Source of the DNA: Desulfopila aestuarii DSM 18488
Lineage (GTDB): Bacteria; Desulfobacterota; Desulfobulbia; Desulfobulbales; Desulfocapsaceae
Direction of reading: 5' to 3'
Length of the DNA: 41,076 nucleotides
NCBI GenBank assembly: GCA_945863875.1
Contig: CAMBBS010000039.1
Location: forward strand, 1 to 41,076
Part shown: positions 1 to 8,505 of the stretch, piece by piece
Layout of the letters: every line of letters starts with the position of its first letter
Position numbering within the stretch: the first letter of the stretch is position 1
The notes under the pieces: model-generated
The model's input: the letters and a program-made list of their open reading frames with translations, nothing else
Told to the model about the DNA's origin: nothing
The model's database searches: none
Position numbers and translations under genes: made by a program

Positions 1-925
1 CCCGGCTGTTGACAAACCGAACCCATCCTCTTTTGGGCAGGAAAACCCGAGCCCCATCCAGCTTGAAACCTTGCGGGTATCGAAAGGAATCGATGCCCTG
101 GCCTTTTTTTCTTGAACCGGGGAAACCGCTGCGGATTCTTTTTATCGAATGCCTCCCTGGGAGCCTTGTCGAGCAACCTCGTAAGGTAAATTATACTTTG
201 GTCTATGGAGAAAGACAACGGGATTCGAACCGGAAGACATGGCGTTTTCAATATGCACGTCCCTCTGGTCGTTGTGACCAGGTGCCGGGAAAAAGTGTTG
301 GACGGAAAAGCTATCGAAATAGTTCGGGAATCTTCTGGTGGGATCTGCCAAAAGGTATGACAAGAGATGTTCTTTGCAGTCCGAGCTACTTTGCCGCTTC
401 CTGCGGCGGTGCGCCGATCTCCATTATCGGCCCTATGTCGAACAGCAACAGACACCGGAGTACCAGCTTACCCCTTGTCGCCCCGGCCCGAAGGACCGGG
501 CTTTACGGCGCGTTTTTGGTAAAAGAGTTCATCGATATCCGGCGGCCGGCCGTTGGGCAGGGAGATTGCTTTATTGGCTGGCCAGCGGGCATACTTATCT
601 TTCAGTTCATGCAGGGAATTGCGTATGAACTCGTGCATGGGAAAACCGTTTTCCACCAGATCGTGGGCGTCGGCGCAGACCCGGCAAGATGAATCATCAT
701 CGGGGCAACTCCGGCAAAGTTGACCATGTCAGACTGGACTACCGCCAGACAGAACCCCGCCGCTACCCCGGCATCGACACCATGGCCGCCTTTGTCGAGG
801 ATACGTATGGCCGCTTGCGTTGCCAGATGGTGGCCGGAGACGACCATCTGTTTGCGACCACGAACAGCCGGGCGATAGGAGGTGCTGGTTTGTTCGTACT
901 CTGAATGGACTTTTTCATCGGACAT
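1..925 (-). pseudogene. Decayed gamma-glutamyltransferase (Ggt) gene
   Basis: Reading leftward from an ATG at 925 (AAGGA lies 8 bases upstream of it), the first ~100 residues look like the N-terminus of a gamma-glutamyltransferase: GHHLATQAAIRILDKGGHGV then DAGVAAGFCLAVVQSDM, matching the family's conserved GGNAVDAAVAA...A..VVEP block. The frame then breaks. At 468-560 a different minus-strand frame carries NGRPPDIDELFYQK, equivalent to the family's GRPP..GE.F.Q stretch, and further fragments in shifting frames follow (TPVSV near 455, GSGF near 45). The catalytic threonine region cannot be read in any one frame. The gene is therefore broken by several frameshifts and its 3' part is degraded or lies outside the window. 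Intact members make a periplasmic enzyme cleaving gamma-glutamyl bonds; this copy should not. Assignment rests on motif recognition only. Confidence 0.6.
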
Positions 926-1181
926 GTTGTGCATCCTTAAAAAATATGACAGCCTCCCGACACGATACGAAAAATAACGCCAACTGGGCAGCCTGTCTTG
1001 GCAAAAATCCTGCTGAAATAAAAACGTATATGCGGGCAATTTGCAATATTTACGCTGCCTCGGCCAGCCGTTCCGGCATTAATTGATCATCTCTATATTC
1101 CCGCTTTCAATTTGCACCACACTTCTTATAATCTGAAAGCTGTTGCAAAGGTGCCGCGTTTTCCCATAGGAGAGAAGATAT

Positions 1182-2606
1182 ATGTATGACCAGCTTGTTA
1201 CAGAACTGATAGATATTGTCGGAAAAGATAATGTACTGACGGCGATGTCCGACAGGATCACCCATTCCTATGACGCCACGCAGGAAAAGCATCTCCCCGA
1301 TGTCGTCGTCTATGCCGCGTCGACGGAGGAGGTCAGTCAGGTGGTGAAAATTGCCAACCGCTTGAAGATGCCGCTCCTGCCCCGAGGCGCGGGCAGCGGT
1401 TTTACCGGTGGAACCCTGCCGGTGCGCGGCGGTATTGTGCTGGTGTTGACGAAGATGGACCGGATTATCGATATCGATACGGAAAATCTCACGGCGGAGG
1501 TGGAACCCGGTGTGGTGACCGCCGAACTGCAGCGGCAGGTTGAGAAGCTTGGCCTTTTTTATCCGCCTGATCCGGCCTCGAAGGAGTTCAGTACCCTGGG
1601 TGGCAATGTGGCCGAGTGTGCCGGTGGTCCGCGCTGTGTGAAATACGGCGTGACCAAGGACTATGTGCTCGGCCTTGAGGTCGTCACCCCCACCGGCGAT
1701 ATCATCAGGACCGGCGGCAGGACGCTGAAAAATGTAGTCGGTTATGACCTGACCAAACTCTTTGTCGGCTCCGAAGGCACCCTGGGTATTGCTACAAAGA
1801 TCATCCTGAAACTGCTGCCCAAACCGGCGGCGAAAAAAACCATGCTGGTCCAGTTTGAGACCATCGATGGCGCGGCAAAATCGGTTTCGGCAATCATCGG
1901 CGCCAAGATTATTCCGACAACACTGGAGTTCATGGATGCGGCGACCATCAATTGTATCCGCGACGTCTGCACCATTCCCCTGCCGGAAAACTGTCAGGCC
2001 GTGCTGATTATCGAAGTGGATGGCGATGCCCAGCTGCTCGATAAGCAGGTGGAACAGATTCTGGCCGTGATCAAGCCCTTTGGCATTCTGCACACGAAAA
2101 TAGCCGTGACCGACGAGGAGTCGGAGGAGATCTGGCAGGTGCGGCGCATTGTCAGCCCCAGTCTGCGTAAGATCAATCCCGATAAGTTTAACGAGGATAT
2201 TGTCGTGCCCCGTTCCAAGGTGCCGGATATGATCCGCGCCCTGGAAAAGATCGCCGCGGACTACGGTGTGGTCATTGTCAATTTTGGCCATGCCGGCGAT
2301 GGGAATATCCATGTCAATGTGATGGTTGATATGAAAGAACATGGCATGGAGGCTAAAATCGAAAAGGTGATGGATGAAATATTTGGTGCCGCGGTCAAGC
2401 TGCGCGGGGCTATTTCCGGCGAACACGGCATCGGCACCTCCAAGGCCAAATATATGAATATGGAGCTGGATATTGCCACCATTAGCTATATGCAGCGGAT
2501 TAAGGCGGCCTTGGATCCAAATAATATCCTCAATCCCGGCAAGATTTTTTTAGAGAGCTATCCCCAGCCACCTGCGGCAGTGTCCATACAAGAGCCGCGC
2601 AAATAA
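1182..2606 (+). CDS. glcD: FAD-linked oxidase, GlcD / D-lactate dehydrogenase type
   Basis: 474 residues, usual family length. The N-terminal FAD-binding PCMH domain has PRGAGSGFTGGTLP (about residues 67-80) for the FAD pyrophosphate and GGNVAECAGGPRCVKYG (about 146-162). The C-terminal FAD-oxidase domain carries the family signature GEHGIG near residue 410, and FGHAGDGNIH lies near 367-376, with histidines expected near the substrate. The enzyme should oxidise a 2-hydroxy acid such as glycolate or D-lactate and pass electrons to the iron-sulfur partner encoded 10 bases downstream. No GlcE-like gene is present, as in many anaerobes with a two-gene GlcD-GlcF unit. The start at 1182 has AGGAGAG about 7 bases upstream. 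Substrate cannot be decided from sequence: glycolate, D-lactate and 2-hydroxyglutarate enzymes all look alike here. Confidence 0.9.
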   Translation: MYDQLVTELIDIVGKDNVLTAMSDRITHSYDATQEKHLPDVVVYAASTEEVSQVVKIANRLKMPLLPRGAGSGFTGGTLPVRGGIVLVLTKMDRIIDIDTENLTAEVEPGVVTAELQRQVEKLGLFYPPDPASKEFSTLGGNVAECAGGPRCVKYGVTKDYVLGLEVVTPTGDIIRTGGRTLKNVVGYDLTKLFVGSEGTLGIATKIILKLLPKPAAKKTMLVQFETIDGAAKSVSAIIGAKIIPTTLEFMDAATINCIRDVCTIPLPENCQAVLIIEVDGDAQLLDKQVEQILAVIKPFGILHTKIAVTDEESEEIWQVRRIVSPSLRKINPDKFNEDIVVPRSKVPDMIRALEKIAADYGVVIVNFGHAGDGNIHVNVMVDMKEHGMEAKIEKVMDEIFGAAVKLRGAISGEHGIGTSKAKYMNMELDIATISYMQRIKAALDPNNILNPGKIFLESYPQPPAAVSIQEPRK

Positions 2607-2616
2607 CCATGCGATT

Positions 2617-3876
2617 ATGAAGAAGAGTAAAAATAAAAGTTTACGGGATTTTGAAAAGGTGATCCGCGAATGTGTCAAGTGCGGTGTCTGTCAGGCCCAT
2701 TGCCCGACCTATCAGGTCATTAAAAAGGAAGGGGCGGTCGCCAGGGGGAAAATTGCCCTGGCTGCCGCGCTTCTCGATGGGGAAACCGGCCTGGAAGAAA
2801 GGTTGCAGCAGGATATCAGCATGTGTCTGATGTGTGGTTCCTGCGTCAGTAAATGTCCGAATAAGGTGCCGACCCATGGGATCGTCGGGGCGATCCGGCG
2901 AGAAATTACCGACAATCAGGGGCTGTCCCTGATCGGTAAAGGGGTGTCGACCCTCCTCGGTTCGCCGGTGTTGATGAAGACCCTGGGGAAGAGTGGCGCG
3001 ATCCTTGCGCCTCTGCTGCTGAAAAAGGTGCCGGACACAAGCGGCTTGCGGCTCCGTTTTCCCAGTCTGATCATGAAGGACCGGACCATACCGCATATTG
3101 CCTTTCGTAACCTCTTTGACCGAGTGCCGGAATTTATCGAAGGCCGGGCCGATAAACCGGTGGTCGGTTTTTTCGCCGGCTGCGCCATCACCTATGTCTA
3201 CCCTGAGATAGGGGAGATGATGGTTGCCATTTTGCAGCGGATGGGGGTTTCGGTCTATGTGCCGAGATCCCAGCAATGTTGCGGCATTCCCGCCCTTTCC
3301 TCTGGCAACGGAAAACTGGTCGAGCAACTGGCCGAGACCAATGTCGGCGCCTTTAGAAAAAAAGAGGTTCGGCACATTATTACCGCCTGCGCCTCCTGTA
3401 ACGGCGGGATCGGTGAATACTACGAGACCATGACGGCGGATTACCATGACTTTACCGGCAAGGTCATCGACTTCAGTGTCTTTCTCAAACAGCAGGGACT
3501 TTTTGCCGAGTTGGCCGGGATGGACAAATGGCCGGAAAGAATCAAGGTCACCTATCATGATCCCTGTCACCTGAAAATTCAGGGCATAACCAAAGAGCCG
3601 CGGGAACTGCTGCGCGCTTTGCCCAACGTTGATTTTGTTGAAATGGAAAGTGCGTCCACCTGCTGCGGCCTGGGCGGTACTTTTTCCGTCTATCACTACG
3701 AGGAGAGCAAGGCAATCGGCGCCAGGAAGATACCGGGCCTGATTGAGAGCGGGGCGGAGCTGATAGCCACCGCCTGTCCCGGCTGTATTATCCAGCTGCA
3801 GGACATCATCAACCACGCGGGCTTGCAGGTGCGGGCGGGGCATATTCTGGAGTTGATTGCCGAGGCACTGAAATAA
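2617..3876 (+). CDS. glcF: Iron-sulfur subunit of 2-hydroxyacid oxidase, GlcF type (CCG domains)
   Basis: 419 residues. Two [4Fe-4S] ferredoxin motifs are near the N-terminus: C19-x2-C22-x2-C25-x3-C29-P and C70-x2-C73-x2-C76-x3-C80-P. They are followed by two cysteine-rich CCG domains with CCGIPAL in the middle and CCGLGGTF toward the C-terminus, plus the conserved H-D-P-C-H and ACPGC elements. This is the GlcF/LutA/HdrD-like fold that accepts electrons from a flavin subunit and passes them to quinone or another carrier, usually at the inner face of the membrane. It starts 10 bases after glcD, so the two are almost certainly co-transcribed. The local ribosome binding site is poor, which suggests translational coupling to glcD. 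No membrane segment is visible. Confidence 0.88.
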   Translation: MKKSKNKSLRDFEKVIRECVKCGVCQAHCPTYQVIKKEGAVARGKIALAAALLDGETGLEERLQQDISMCLMCGSCVSKCPNKVPTHGIVGAIRREITDNQGLSLIGKGVSTLLGSPVLMKTLGKSGAILAPLLLKKVPDTSGLRLRFPSLIMKDRTIPHIAFRNLFDRVPEFIEGRADKPVVGFFAGCAITYVYPEIGEMMVAILQRMGVSVYVPRSQQCCGIPALSSGNGKLVEQLAETNVGAFRKKEVRHIITACASCNGGIGEYYETMTADYHDFTGKVIDFSVFLKQQGLFAELAGMDKWPERIKVTYHDPCHLKIQGITKEPRELLRALPNVDFVEMESASTCCGLGGTFSVYHYEESKAIGARKIPGLIESGAELIATACPGCIIQLQDIINHAGLQVRAGHILELIAEALK

Positions 3877-4114
3877 TTTTTGCAGCTCGTCGCCAAGTTG
3901 GCATTTAATTGTCGGAATGCGAAAAGTTAGAGAGGACAATTTCTAAGAAACAGAGTAGAAAGTGCAATCTGCAAAGGCGTGGCGCGGCAACGTCATCGGT
4001 GCACGGTCGCCGCACCTGGGCATATCCTTTTTTCATTATACTGTCATGTGTTGTCATGCATTCCGGTCTTCTTTTTGTGTGCCGGGTTGAGAAAAACAGG
4101 TCAAAGGTATCGCT

Positions 4115-5275
4115 ATGAATCTGGTCTATCTGTCGCCCCACTTTCCCCATCACTACTATCAGTTCTGCAAAAACCTGAAACAGCTCGGCGCCAATGTGCT
4201 TGGCATAGGGGATATGCCTTTTGGTGACCTGGACCCGGTGATACAAGACGCCCTGACCGAGTATTACTACCTGACCGATATGCACGACTACGATCAACTG
4301 GTCCGTGCCTGCGGCTACTTTACCCATCGCTACGGCAAAATCGATCGTTTCGAATCCCTCAATGAATACTGGCTGGCCACCGAGGCGCGCATTCGTGATG
4401 ATTTTAATATCGACGGCGTGCGCGGCGCGGATATTGACGTCATCAAACGAAAATCGCAGATGAAGGTGCGTTTCCAGTCCGCTGCAATCCCTGTGGCGGC
4501 CGGCCGCGTCGTTAACACTGTTGAGGAGGCCGAAGAATTGATAGCAGAAACCGGTTATCCTGTGGTGGCCAAACCCGATGTCGGGGTCGGGGCCTTGAGC
4601 ACCTTTTTTCTCGAAAATAAAGCAGACCTTAATACCTTTTTTGCCACGAAAGCCTCAGTGGATTACATTATCGAGGCATTCGTCCCGGGTGCCATCTTCT
4701 CCTTCGACGGGCTTGCCGACGCCAAAGGCAAACTGGTGTTTTATACCGCCCATCGGTTCAGTCAGGGCATCATGGAAACCGTCAACGAGGCCCGGCACAT
4801 TCATTACACTTCTCTGCGTGATATCCCTCCTGCGCTTGAACAGGCCGGACGCCGCTGTGTTGAGGCCTTTGAGGTCCGGGCACGGTTTTTTCATATCGAG
4901 TTCTTCGAAACCGCGCCGGGTAACTATGTGGCCCTGGAGGTAAATATGCGTCCGCCCGGGGGCTTTACCACCGACATGTTTAATTTTGCCGGCGACATCG
5001 ACGTCTACCGGCTGTGGGCACAGGTTATGGTCGATGGCATTGCCCCGCTGCACTATCAACGTAAATACCACTGCTGCTATGCCAGTCAAAAAAATCGCTA
5101 CAGCTATCGCTACAGTCATGACGAGGTGATGGCCCGATATGGCGGATTCATCGTGCAGACTGTGGTCGTGCCTGGAGTCTTCAGCAGTGCCCTGGGCGAC
5201 TTCGGCTATATTTTCCGTTCACCGGACATGCGGCAGATTGATGAAATTGTCCAATTCATCCAGGCCGTAGAATAA
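4115..5275 (+). CDS. ATP-grasp domain protein (carboxylate-amine/thiol ligase superfamily)
   Basis: 386 residues. The N-terminus (NLVYLSPHFPHHYYQFC) is a small Rossmann-like pre-ATP-grasp domain. The centre has the ATP-grasp pattern: a lysine in YPVVAKPDVGVGA (about residues 149-161), an adenine-binding EAFVPG stretch (about 187-192), and the metal-binding E-x-N pair in VALEVNMRPPGG (about 272-283). Such enzymes activate a carboxylate as acyl phosphate and join it to an amine or thiol; the substrate is unknown. It is the first gene of a four-gene set (spacings about 29, 25 and 18 bases) with an esterase, an EamA transporter and CsaA. The ligase/hydrolase pairing suggests synthesis and breakdown of the same conjugate, but that is inference. 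The start at 4115 has AAAGG about 7 bases upstream. Confidence 0.82.
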   Translation: MNLVYLSPHFPHHYYQFCKNLKQLGANVLGIGDMPFGDLDPVIQDALTEYYYLTDMHDYDQLVRACGYFTHRYGKIDRFESLNEYWLATEARIRDDFNIDGVRGADIDVIKRKSQMKVRFQSAAIPVAAGRVVNTVEEAEELIAETGYPVVAKPDVGVGALSTFFLENKADLNTFFATKASVDYIIEAFVPGAIFSFDGLADAKGKLVFYTAHRFSQGIMETVNEARHIHYTSLRDIPPALEQAGRRCVEAFEVRARFFHIEFFETAPGNYVALEVNMRPPGGFTTDMFNFAGDIDVYRLWAQVMVDGIAPLHYQRKYHCCYASQKNRYSYRYSHDEVMARYGGFIVQTVVVPGVFSSALGDFGYIFRSPDMRQIDEIVQFIQAVE

Positions 5276-5304
5276 GAGACATCCAGAGCCATTGAGGAAT
5301 ATCT

Positions 5305-6054
5305 ATGCACATCGAAGAGCACCGTTGGCACAGCCCCCACCTTGACCGGGAGATGAGTGTTAAAGTCTATGGACACTGGGGGCAGCCGTTTATCGTTTTC
5401 CCCTGTTCCAGGGGGCGTTATTTTGACTACGAAGGTCTGGGCATGATCGACGCCATTGCGCCGTTTATTGAAGAGGGTCGTATCAAGCTCTTTTGTGTAG
5501 ACAGTGTCGATGCATACTCCTGGTACGATTTTGGCGTGTCTCCGGCGGAACGAAACGCTCGCCATGAACGATATGACCACTATATCACTGCGGAAGTGGT
5601 CCCTTTTGTGCGCAGCCACTGCAAGGATGATCATCTGCGCATCATGACCAGCGGCTGCAGCATGGGCGCCTTTCATGCCGTCAATTTTTTTCTGCGCCAT
5701 CCCGACCTTTTTGCCGGGACCATCGCGCTGAGCGGCCTGTATCGGCTGGACTGCCCTGAATTCGGCATGGGCCGGGAAGATCTTGCCGCCGTCTACGACA
5801 ACTCGCCCGTGCACTACCTGGCCGGGCTTTCTGATCCGGGATATCTCGATCTCTATCGGCAGAGTACCATCATCGTCTGTGTGGGCCAGGGCGCCTGGGA
5901 GTCGGAGGCTATCGAGGATACCCGTGCCCTGGAGCATCGCTTTCAGGCCAAGGGTGTCGGGGCCTGGATCAATTACTGGGGCCATGACGTCAATCATGAC
6001 TGGCCATGGTGGTACAAACAGATGAACTATTTTCTTGGGTGTCTGTATGCGTAA
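5305..6054 (+). CDS. Alpha/beta hydrolase, putative esterase family (COG4947-like)
   Basis: 249 residues. The nucleophile elbow is G-C-S-M-G-A (about residues 117-122), with serine as the expected nucleophile. A histidine in GHDVNHDWPWW near the C-terminus is the likely catalytic base, and this W-rich end is typical of small esterases related to the S-formylglutathione hydrolase/esterase D group. No signal peptide is seen, so it should be cytoplasmic. It begins 29 bases after the ATP-grasp gene with AGGA about 7 bases before the ATG, and is followed 25 bases later by an EamA transporter. Its substrate is unknown; the neighbouring ligase makes an ester or amide product of that enzyme a reasonable guess. 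Confidence 0.8.
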   Translation: MHIEEHRWHSPHLDREMSVKVYGHWGQPFIVFPCSRGRYFDYEGLGMIDAIAPFIEEGRIKLFCVDSVDAYSWYDFGVSPAERNARHERYDHYITAEVVPFVRSHCKDDHLRIMTSGCSMGAFHAVNFFLRHPDLFAGTIALSGLYRLDCPEFGMGREDLAAVYDNSPVHYLAGLSDPGYLDLYRQSTIIVCVGQGAWESEAIEDTRALEHRFQAKGVGAWINYWGHDVNHDWPWWYKQMNYFLGCLYA

Positions 6055-6079
6055 TATCGTCTGGAAAATGTGATTTGAA

Positions 6080-6952
6080 ATGAAACATTATCTCTATGCA
6101 ATTGGAGCCATCCTCTGTTGGGCCAGCCTGCCCGCAGCAACCGGCTCTGGTCTGGCTGGTCTTACCTCGGAGGAACTGATGTTTTTCAGTTTTACCAGCG
6201 CGGCCATCTATCTTTATCTGCAGGATGTTCTTCTAACTCGTTCGTTTGCCGTTTTTATTCCCGATCTAAAGGTTACCTTGCTGGGGGTGTGGGGAATTTT
6301 CCTCTATCACTATATCTACTATCTGGCATTGAGCCGGGCTCCTCTTGCCGAAGGGGCCATTCTGGCGACGACCTGGTCCTTCTGGATCGTGGTTTTTTCC
6401 TCGGTGCTCCTCTATCGGAAATTAAAAATCGCCATAATCATCACCGCCCTGGTCGGAATGGTCGGCGCCGCTCTGGTTATTTCTTCCGGCAAAGACCTCA
6501 GTTTTGCCATGGACGCCCTGCCGGGGTATCTGCTGGCCTTATCCTGCGGTGTAATCTGGTCGAGTTTTTCGGTCGCTCTCGGTCATGTGCCGATCAAGAG
6601 AGAACCGATGACCATCTTCACCATCTATGCGGCTCTACTGTCCGCCGTTCTCTACCTGGTGACCATGCCCCATGGCCTACCGTCACCGGCTGCTCTTTTT
6701 TCGGCCATCTATCTCGGCTGCGTGCCTCTGGGCCTGTCGTTTTTTCTGTGGAACCGCGCCCTGACCGGCGGGAATATGGTGATTATTGGTTTCCTCAGCT
6801 ATTTTACGCCCCCTCTTGCGGTGTTCATGGTGGCAATTATCCATGGGGAAAAAATCTCGTCCCAGGTGCTTTTCGGGATGGCCATTATTCTCGCTGCGGC
6901 AATTGGCGGTAAAATGAGCCTTGCCACCAGCGAAAAAAAGAAAACTACATAA
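6080..6952 (+). CDS. EamA/DMT-family transporter
   Basis: 290 residues, almost wholly hydrophobic, with about ten predicted membrane helices arranged as two five-helix EamA repeats, the usual size of drug/metabolite transporters. Short basic loops (for example LLYRKLKIA near residue 110) and the lysine-rich tail SEKKKTT point to cytoplasmic segments. The second repeat contains the typical W-S-S-F-S and PLGLSFFLWNRAL stretches. Family members move amino acids, nucleobases, sugars-phosphates or other small metabolites, usually outward; substrate cannot be inferred. Third gene of the ATP-grasp/esterase operon, so it may export the product or precursor of that pathway (inference). Confidence 0.85.
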   Translation: MKHYLYAIGAILCWASLPAATGSGLAGLTSEELMFFSFTSAAIYLYLQDVLLTRSFAVFIPDLKVTLLGVWGIFLYHYIYYLALSRAPLAEGAILATTWSFWIVVFSSVLLYRKLKIAIIITALVGMVGAALVISSGKDLSFAMDALPGYLLALSCGVIWSSFSVALGHVPIKREPMTIFTIYAALLSAVLYLVTMPHGLPSPAALFSAIYLGCVPLGLSFFLWNRALTGGNMVIIGFLSYFTPPLAVFMVAIIHGEKISSQVLFGMAIILAAAIGGKMSLATSEKKKTT

Positions 6953-6970
6953 AACATAACGGAGAAATTG

Positions 6971-7318
6971 ATGCAAGAAATGGAAACTATCTCCTGGCAG
7001 GATTTTGCCAGGATCGAGATGCGTGTCGGCAGAGTTGTCACGGCAGAGGTATTTAAAGAAGCGCGAAAACCCGCCTATATTCTTCAGGTCGATTTTGGTG
7101 AGGAGATTGGTATGAAAAAATCGAGTGTGCAGATTACCGAGTTGTATAGTCCCGAGGACCTGATCGGCAGACTTGTTGTCGGGGTGGTCAATTTTCCAAA
7201 GAAACAGATTGGTCCGCTCATGTCGGAATGTCTGATCACTGGATTTCACAATACGACCGGTGCGGTGACTCTCTGTATGCCGGACATGGATGTTCCCCTC
7301 GGGGCAAAATTGTGCTGA
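6971..7318 (+). CDS. csaA: CsaA-type tRNA-binding domain protein (export chaperone-like)
   Basis: 115 residues from the ATG at 6971, which has GGAG six bases upstream; a TTG three bases earlier is in frame but is a worse start. The protein is a single tRNA-binding OB-fold: F.RIEMRVGRVV near the start, EARKPAYILQVDFGEEIG, KKSSVQIT, VVGVVNFPKKQIG and SECLITGF, all recognisable CsaA features. Bacillus CsaA is a dimer with tRNA-binding and protein-chaperone activity linked to secretion. It is the last gene of the operon, 18 bases after the EamA gene. Its link to the ATP-grasp pathway is not obvious and may be only positional. Confidence 0.9.
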   Translation: MQEMETISWQDFARIEMRVGRVVTAEVFKEARKPAYILQVDFGEEIGMKKSSVQITELYSPEDLIGRLVVGVVNFPKKQIGPLMSECLITGFHNTTGAVTLCMPDMDVPLGAKLC

Positions 7319-7798
7319 ATGTGCTAGACTTGAATTATAAGTAATTAAATATAATCTATAAATTGATTTGTGGAGTGAGGTTCGGCAAGGACATCATTGA
7401 ACTGTTCTAGAGAAAAATATTTCAGAAAAGCGGAAAAACGCTCAGGTTACCGGAATGGAAACAGCTGACGGATTGCTTCAATACTAAAAAAGTGCTGAGG
7501 AAAGCATCCTGCTGCGGGATTGACGACATGGCAGTGATCAATTTTAACCATTTTTTATAACCTATTGTCAAATTAAATCAAATGGTTGCTTGGGGCCTTT
7601 CCGGTCATGCTCTCCGGTGCCAGGCGGTTTGTTTTGCATCTTCCGCACAACAGACCTGTGCTGCGCTTGTTTGTCGTAAGTTGGAAAGTGGCATGATAAT
7701 TGAATAACTATTTGTAAGTAAAAAAAAGAAAAACTGTATTTCTCAACCAAATATTCTCGAGTTACACCTCAAATGACTATTTGGACATGGAGGTGATT
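7319..7798. other. Intergenic stretch without a convincing gene
   Basis: 480 bases between csaA and a 43-codon gene. The sequence is AT-richer than its surroundings, contains many stop codons in all frames, and no Shine-Dalgarno/start pair opens a longer frame. No clear hairpin with a T-run follows csaA. The last bases hold the GGAGGTG ribosome binding site of the small gene at 7799. Confidence 0.5.
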
Positions 7799-7930
7799 AT
7801 GACTGCAAGAGAAGCGATTAGAATACTTATGCTGAGCCCGATCTACTTTAAGATACCACCGAATAGCCGAATTAAACTGATCAAGGACTACTGTCTCTTG
7901 TATGTGTCGGAGCCTAAAAAGAAGAAATAA
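7799..7930 (+). CDS. Small 43-residue protein, unknown function
   Basis: An ATG at 7799 is preceded by a strong GGAGGTG site 4-5 bases upstream and opens a 43-codon frame ending TAA at 7930. The product begins MTAREAIRILMLSPIYF and ends in a run of lysines (PKKKK). It has one amphipathic or hydrophobic helix (residues 5-18) followed by a basic helical segment RIKLIKDYC. I believe similar small MT.REAIR.LM.SP.YF proteins occur in other delta-proteobacteria, but this is from memory. The very good ribosome binding site and basic, compact composition favour a real gene. Function unknown. Confidence 0.6.
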   Translation: MTAREAIRILMLSPIYFKIPPNSRIKLIKDYCLLYVSEPKKKK

Positions 7931-8134
7931 GCCAACGCACTTTTCTTGCAGATTTGTAAGTCTGGTTGCAAATTTTGTGCTGCTGTTTCTTTCTACTGTA
8001 ACCTGACGTACTTAAGCGGGGTGATCGGATGTCATCCGCTTGACCATTCATCTGGCCATAGTCGGTCTCCTCTGATCACGAAGCTGCTGTTGATCGGAAT
8101 GGCGATGTTGATGCGTGCCGAAAAATAATCGTGG

Positions 8135-8341
8135 CTACTCTTCTTCTGCAATATCGCATTCCATATCGATCATTTCCCGGGCCCTTTCCAGGGCGCGTTT
8201 TTCATTGTCACCGCCCAGCGTGACAGTTTGGCTGCGACCGGATGGGCCGGTAATCTCAAAACTAAAATTTGAACACAATTGCTCTTCGGCCTTAACGGTA
8301 ATATTCCACCCTCGATACATATCCTGCACGACAGTTTTCAT
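8135..8341 (-). CDS. Small acidic hypothetical protein (68 residues)
   Basis: Minus-strand frame with two adjacent ATGs at 8344 and 8341; a perfect GGAGGTGA abuts the first, so the second gives better spacing and is chosen. The product is small and acidic, with a beta-rich first half (GWNITVKAEEQL, FSFEITGPSGR) and a helical, charged end (KRALERAREMIDMECDIAEEE). No cysteine motif, membrane segment or known domain is recognised. It is divergent from the flavoprotein gene at 8506, so the 8345-8505 interval should carry both promoters. Confidence 0.65.
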   Translation of the reverse strand: MKTVVQDMYRGWNITVKAEEQLCSNFSFEITGPSGRSQTVTLGGDNEKRALERAREMIDMECDIAEEE

Positions 8342-8505
8342 CATTCACCTCCAATTGTTTCCGGTTATTTTTCGTTTCTATTACCATCAACAATAAAACA
8401 GCTTACTGTAATTGGAAGGCTGACCAGGGTGCAAGGATGTGTAAGTAGGATGCACCCCCTGGAAATTCTTTTATTTTGCATGTTTTTTATAAAAGGAGGA
8501 AAATC

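Noticed and set aside
9-692. 227-codon plus-strand frame at the window start
   Set aside because: It is antisense to the Ggt remnant, has no ribosome binding site and its product is not protein-like.
1107-2426. 439-codon open frame on the minus strand opposite glcD
   Set aside because: Its translation is low-complexity in His, Gly and Asp with no recognisable domain; the plus strand encodes an intact, motif-complete GlcD. A shadow of GC-rich codon use.
2641-3939. 432-codon minus-strand frame opposite glcF
   Set aside because: No domain similarity, and the plus strand carries both ferredoxin motifs and CCG domains in frame.
5206-5997. 263-codon minus-strand frame opposite the esterase gene
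   Set aside because: The esterase on the plus strand has a ribosome binding site, nucleophile elbow and full length; the antisense product is unrecognisable.
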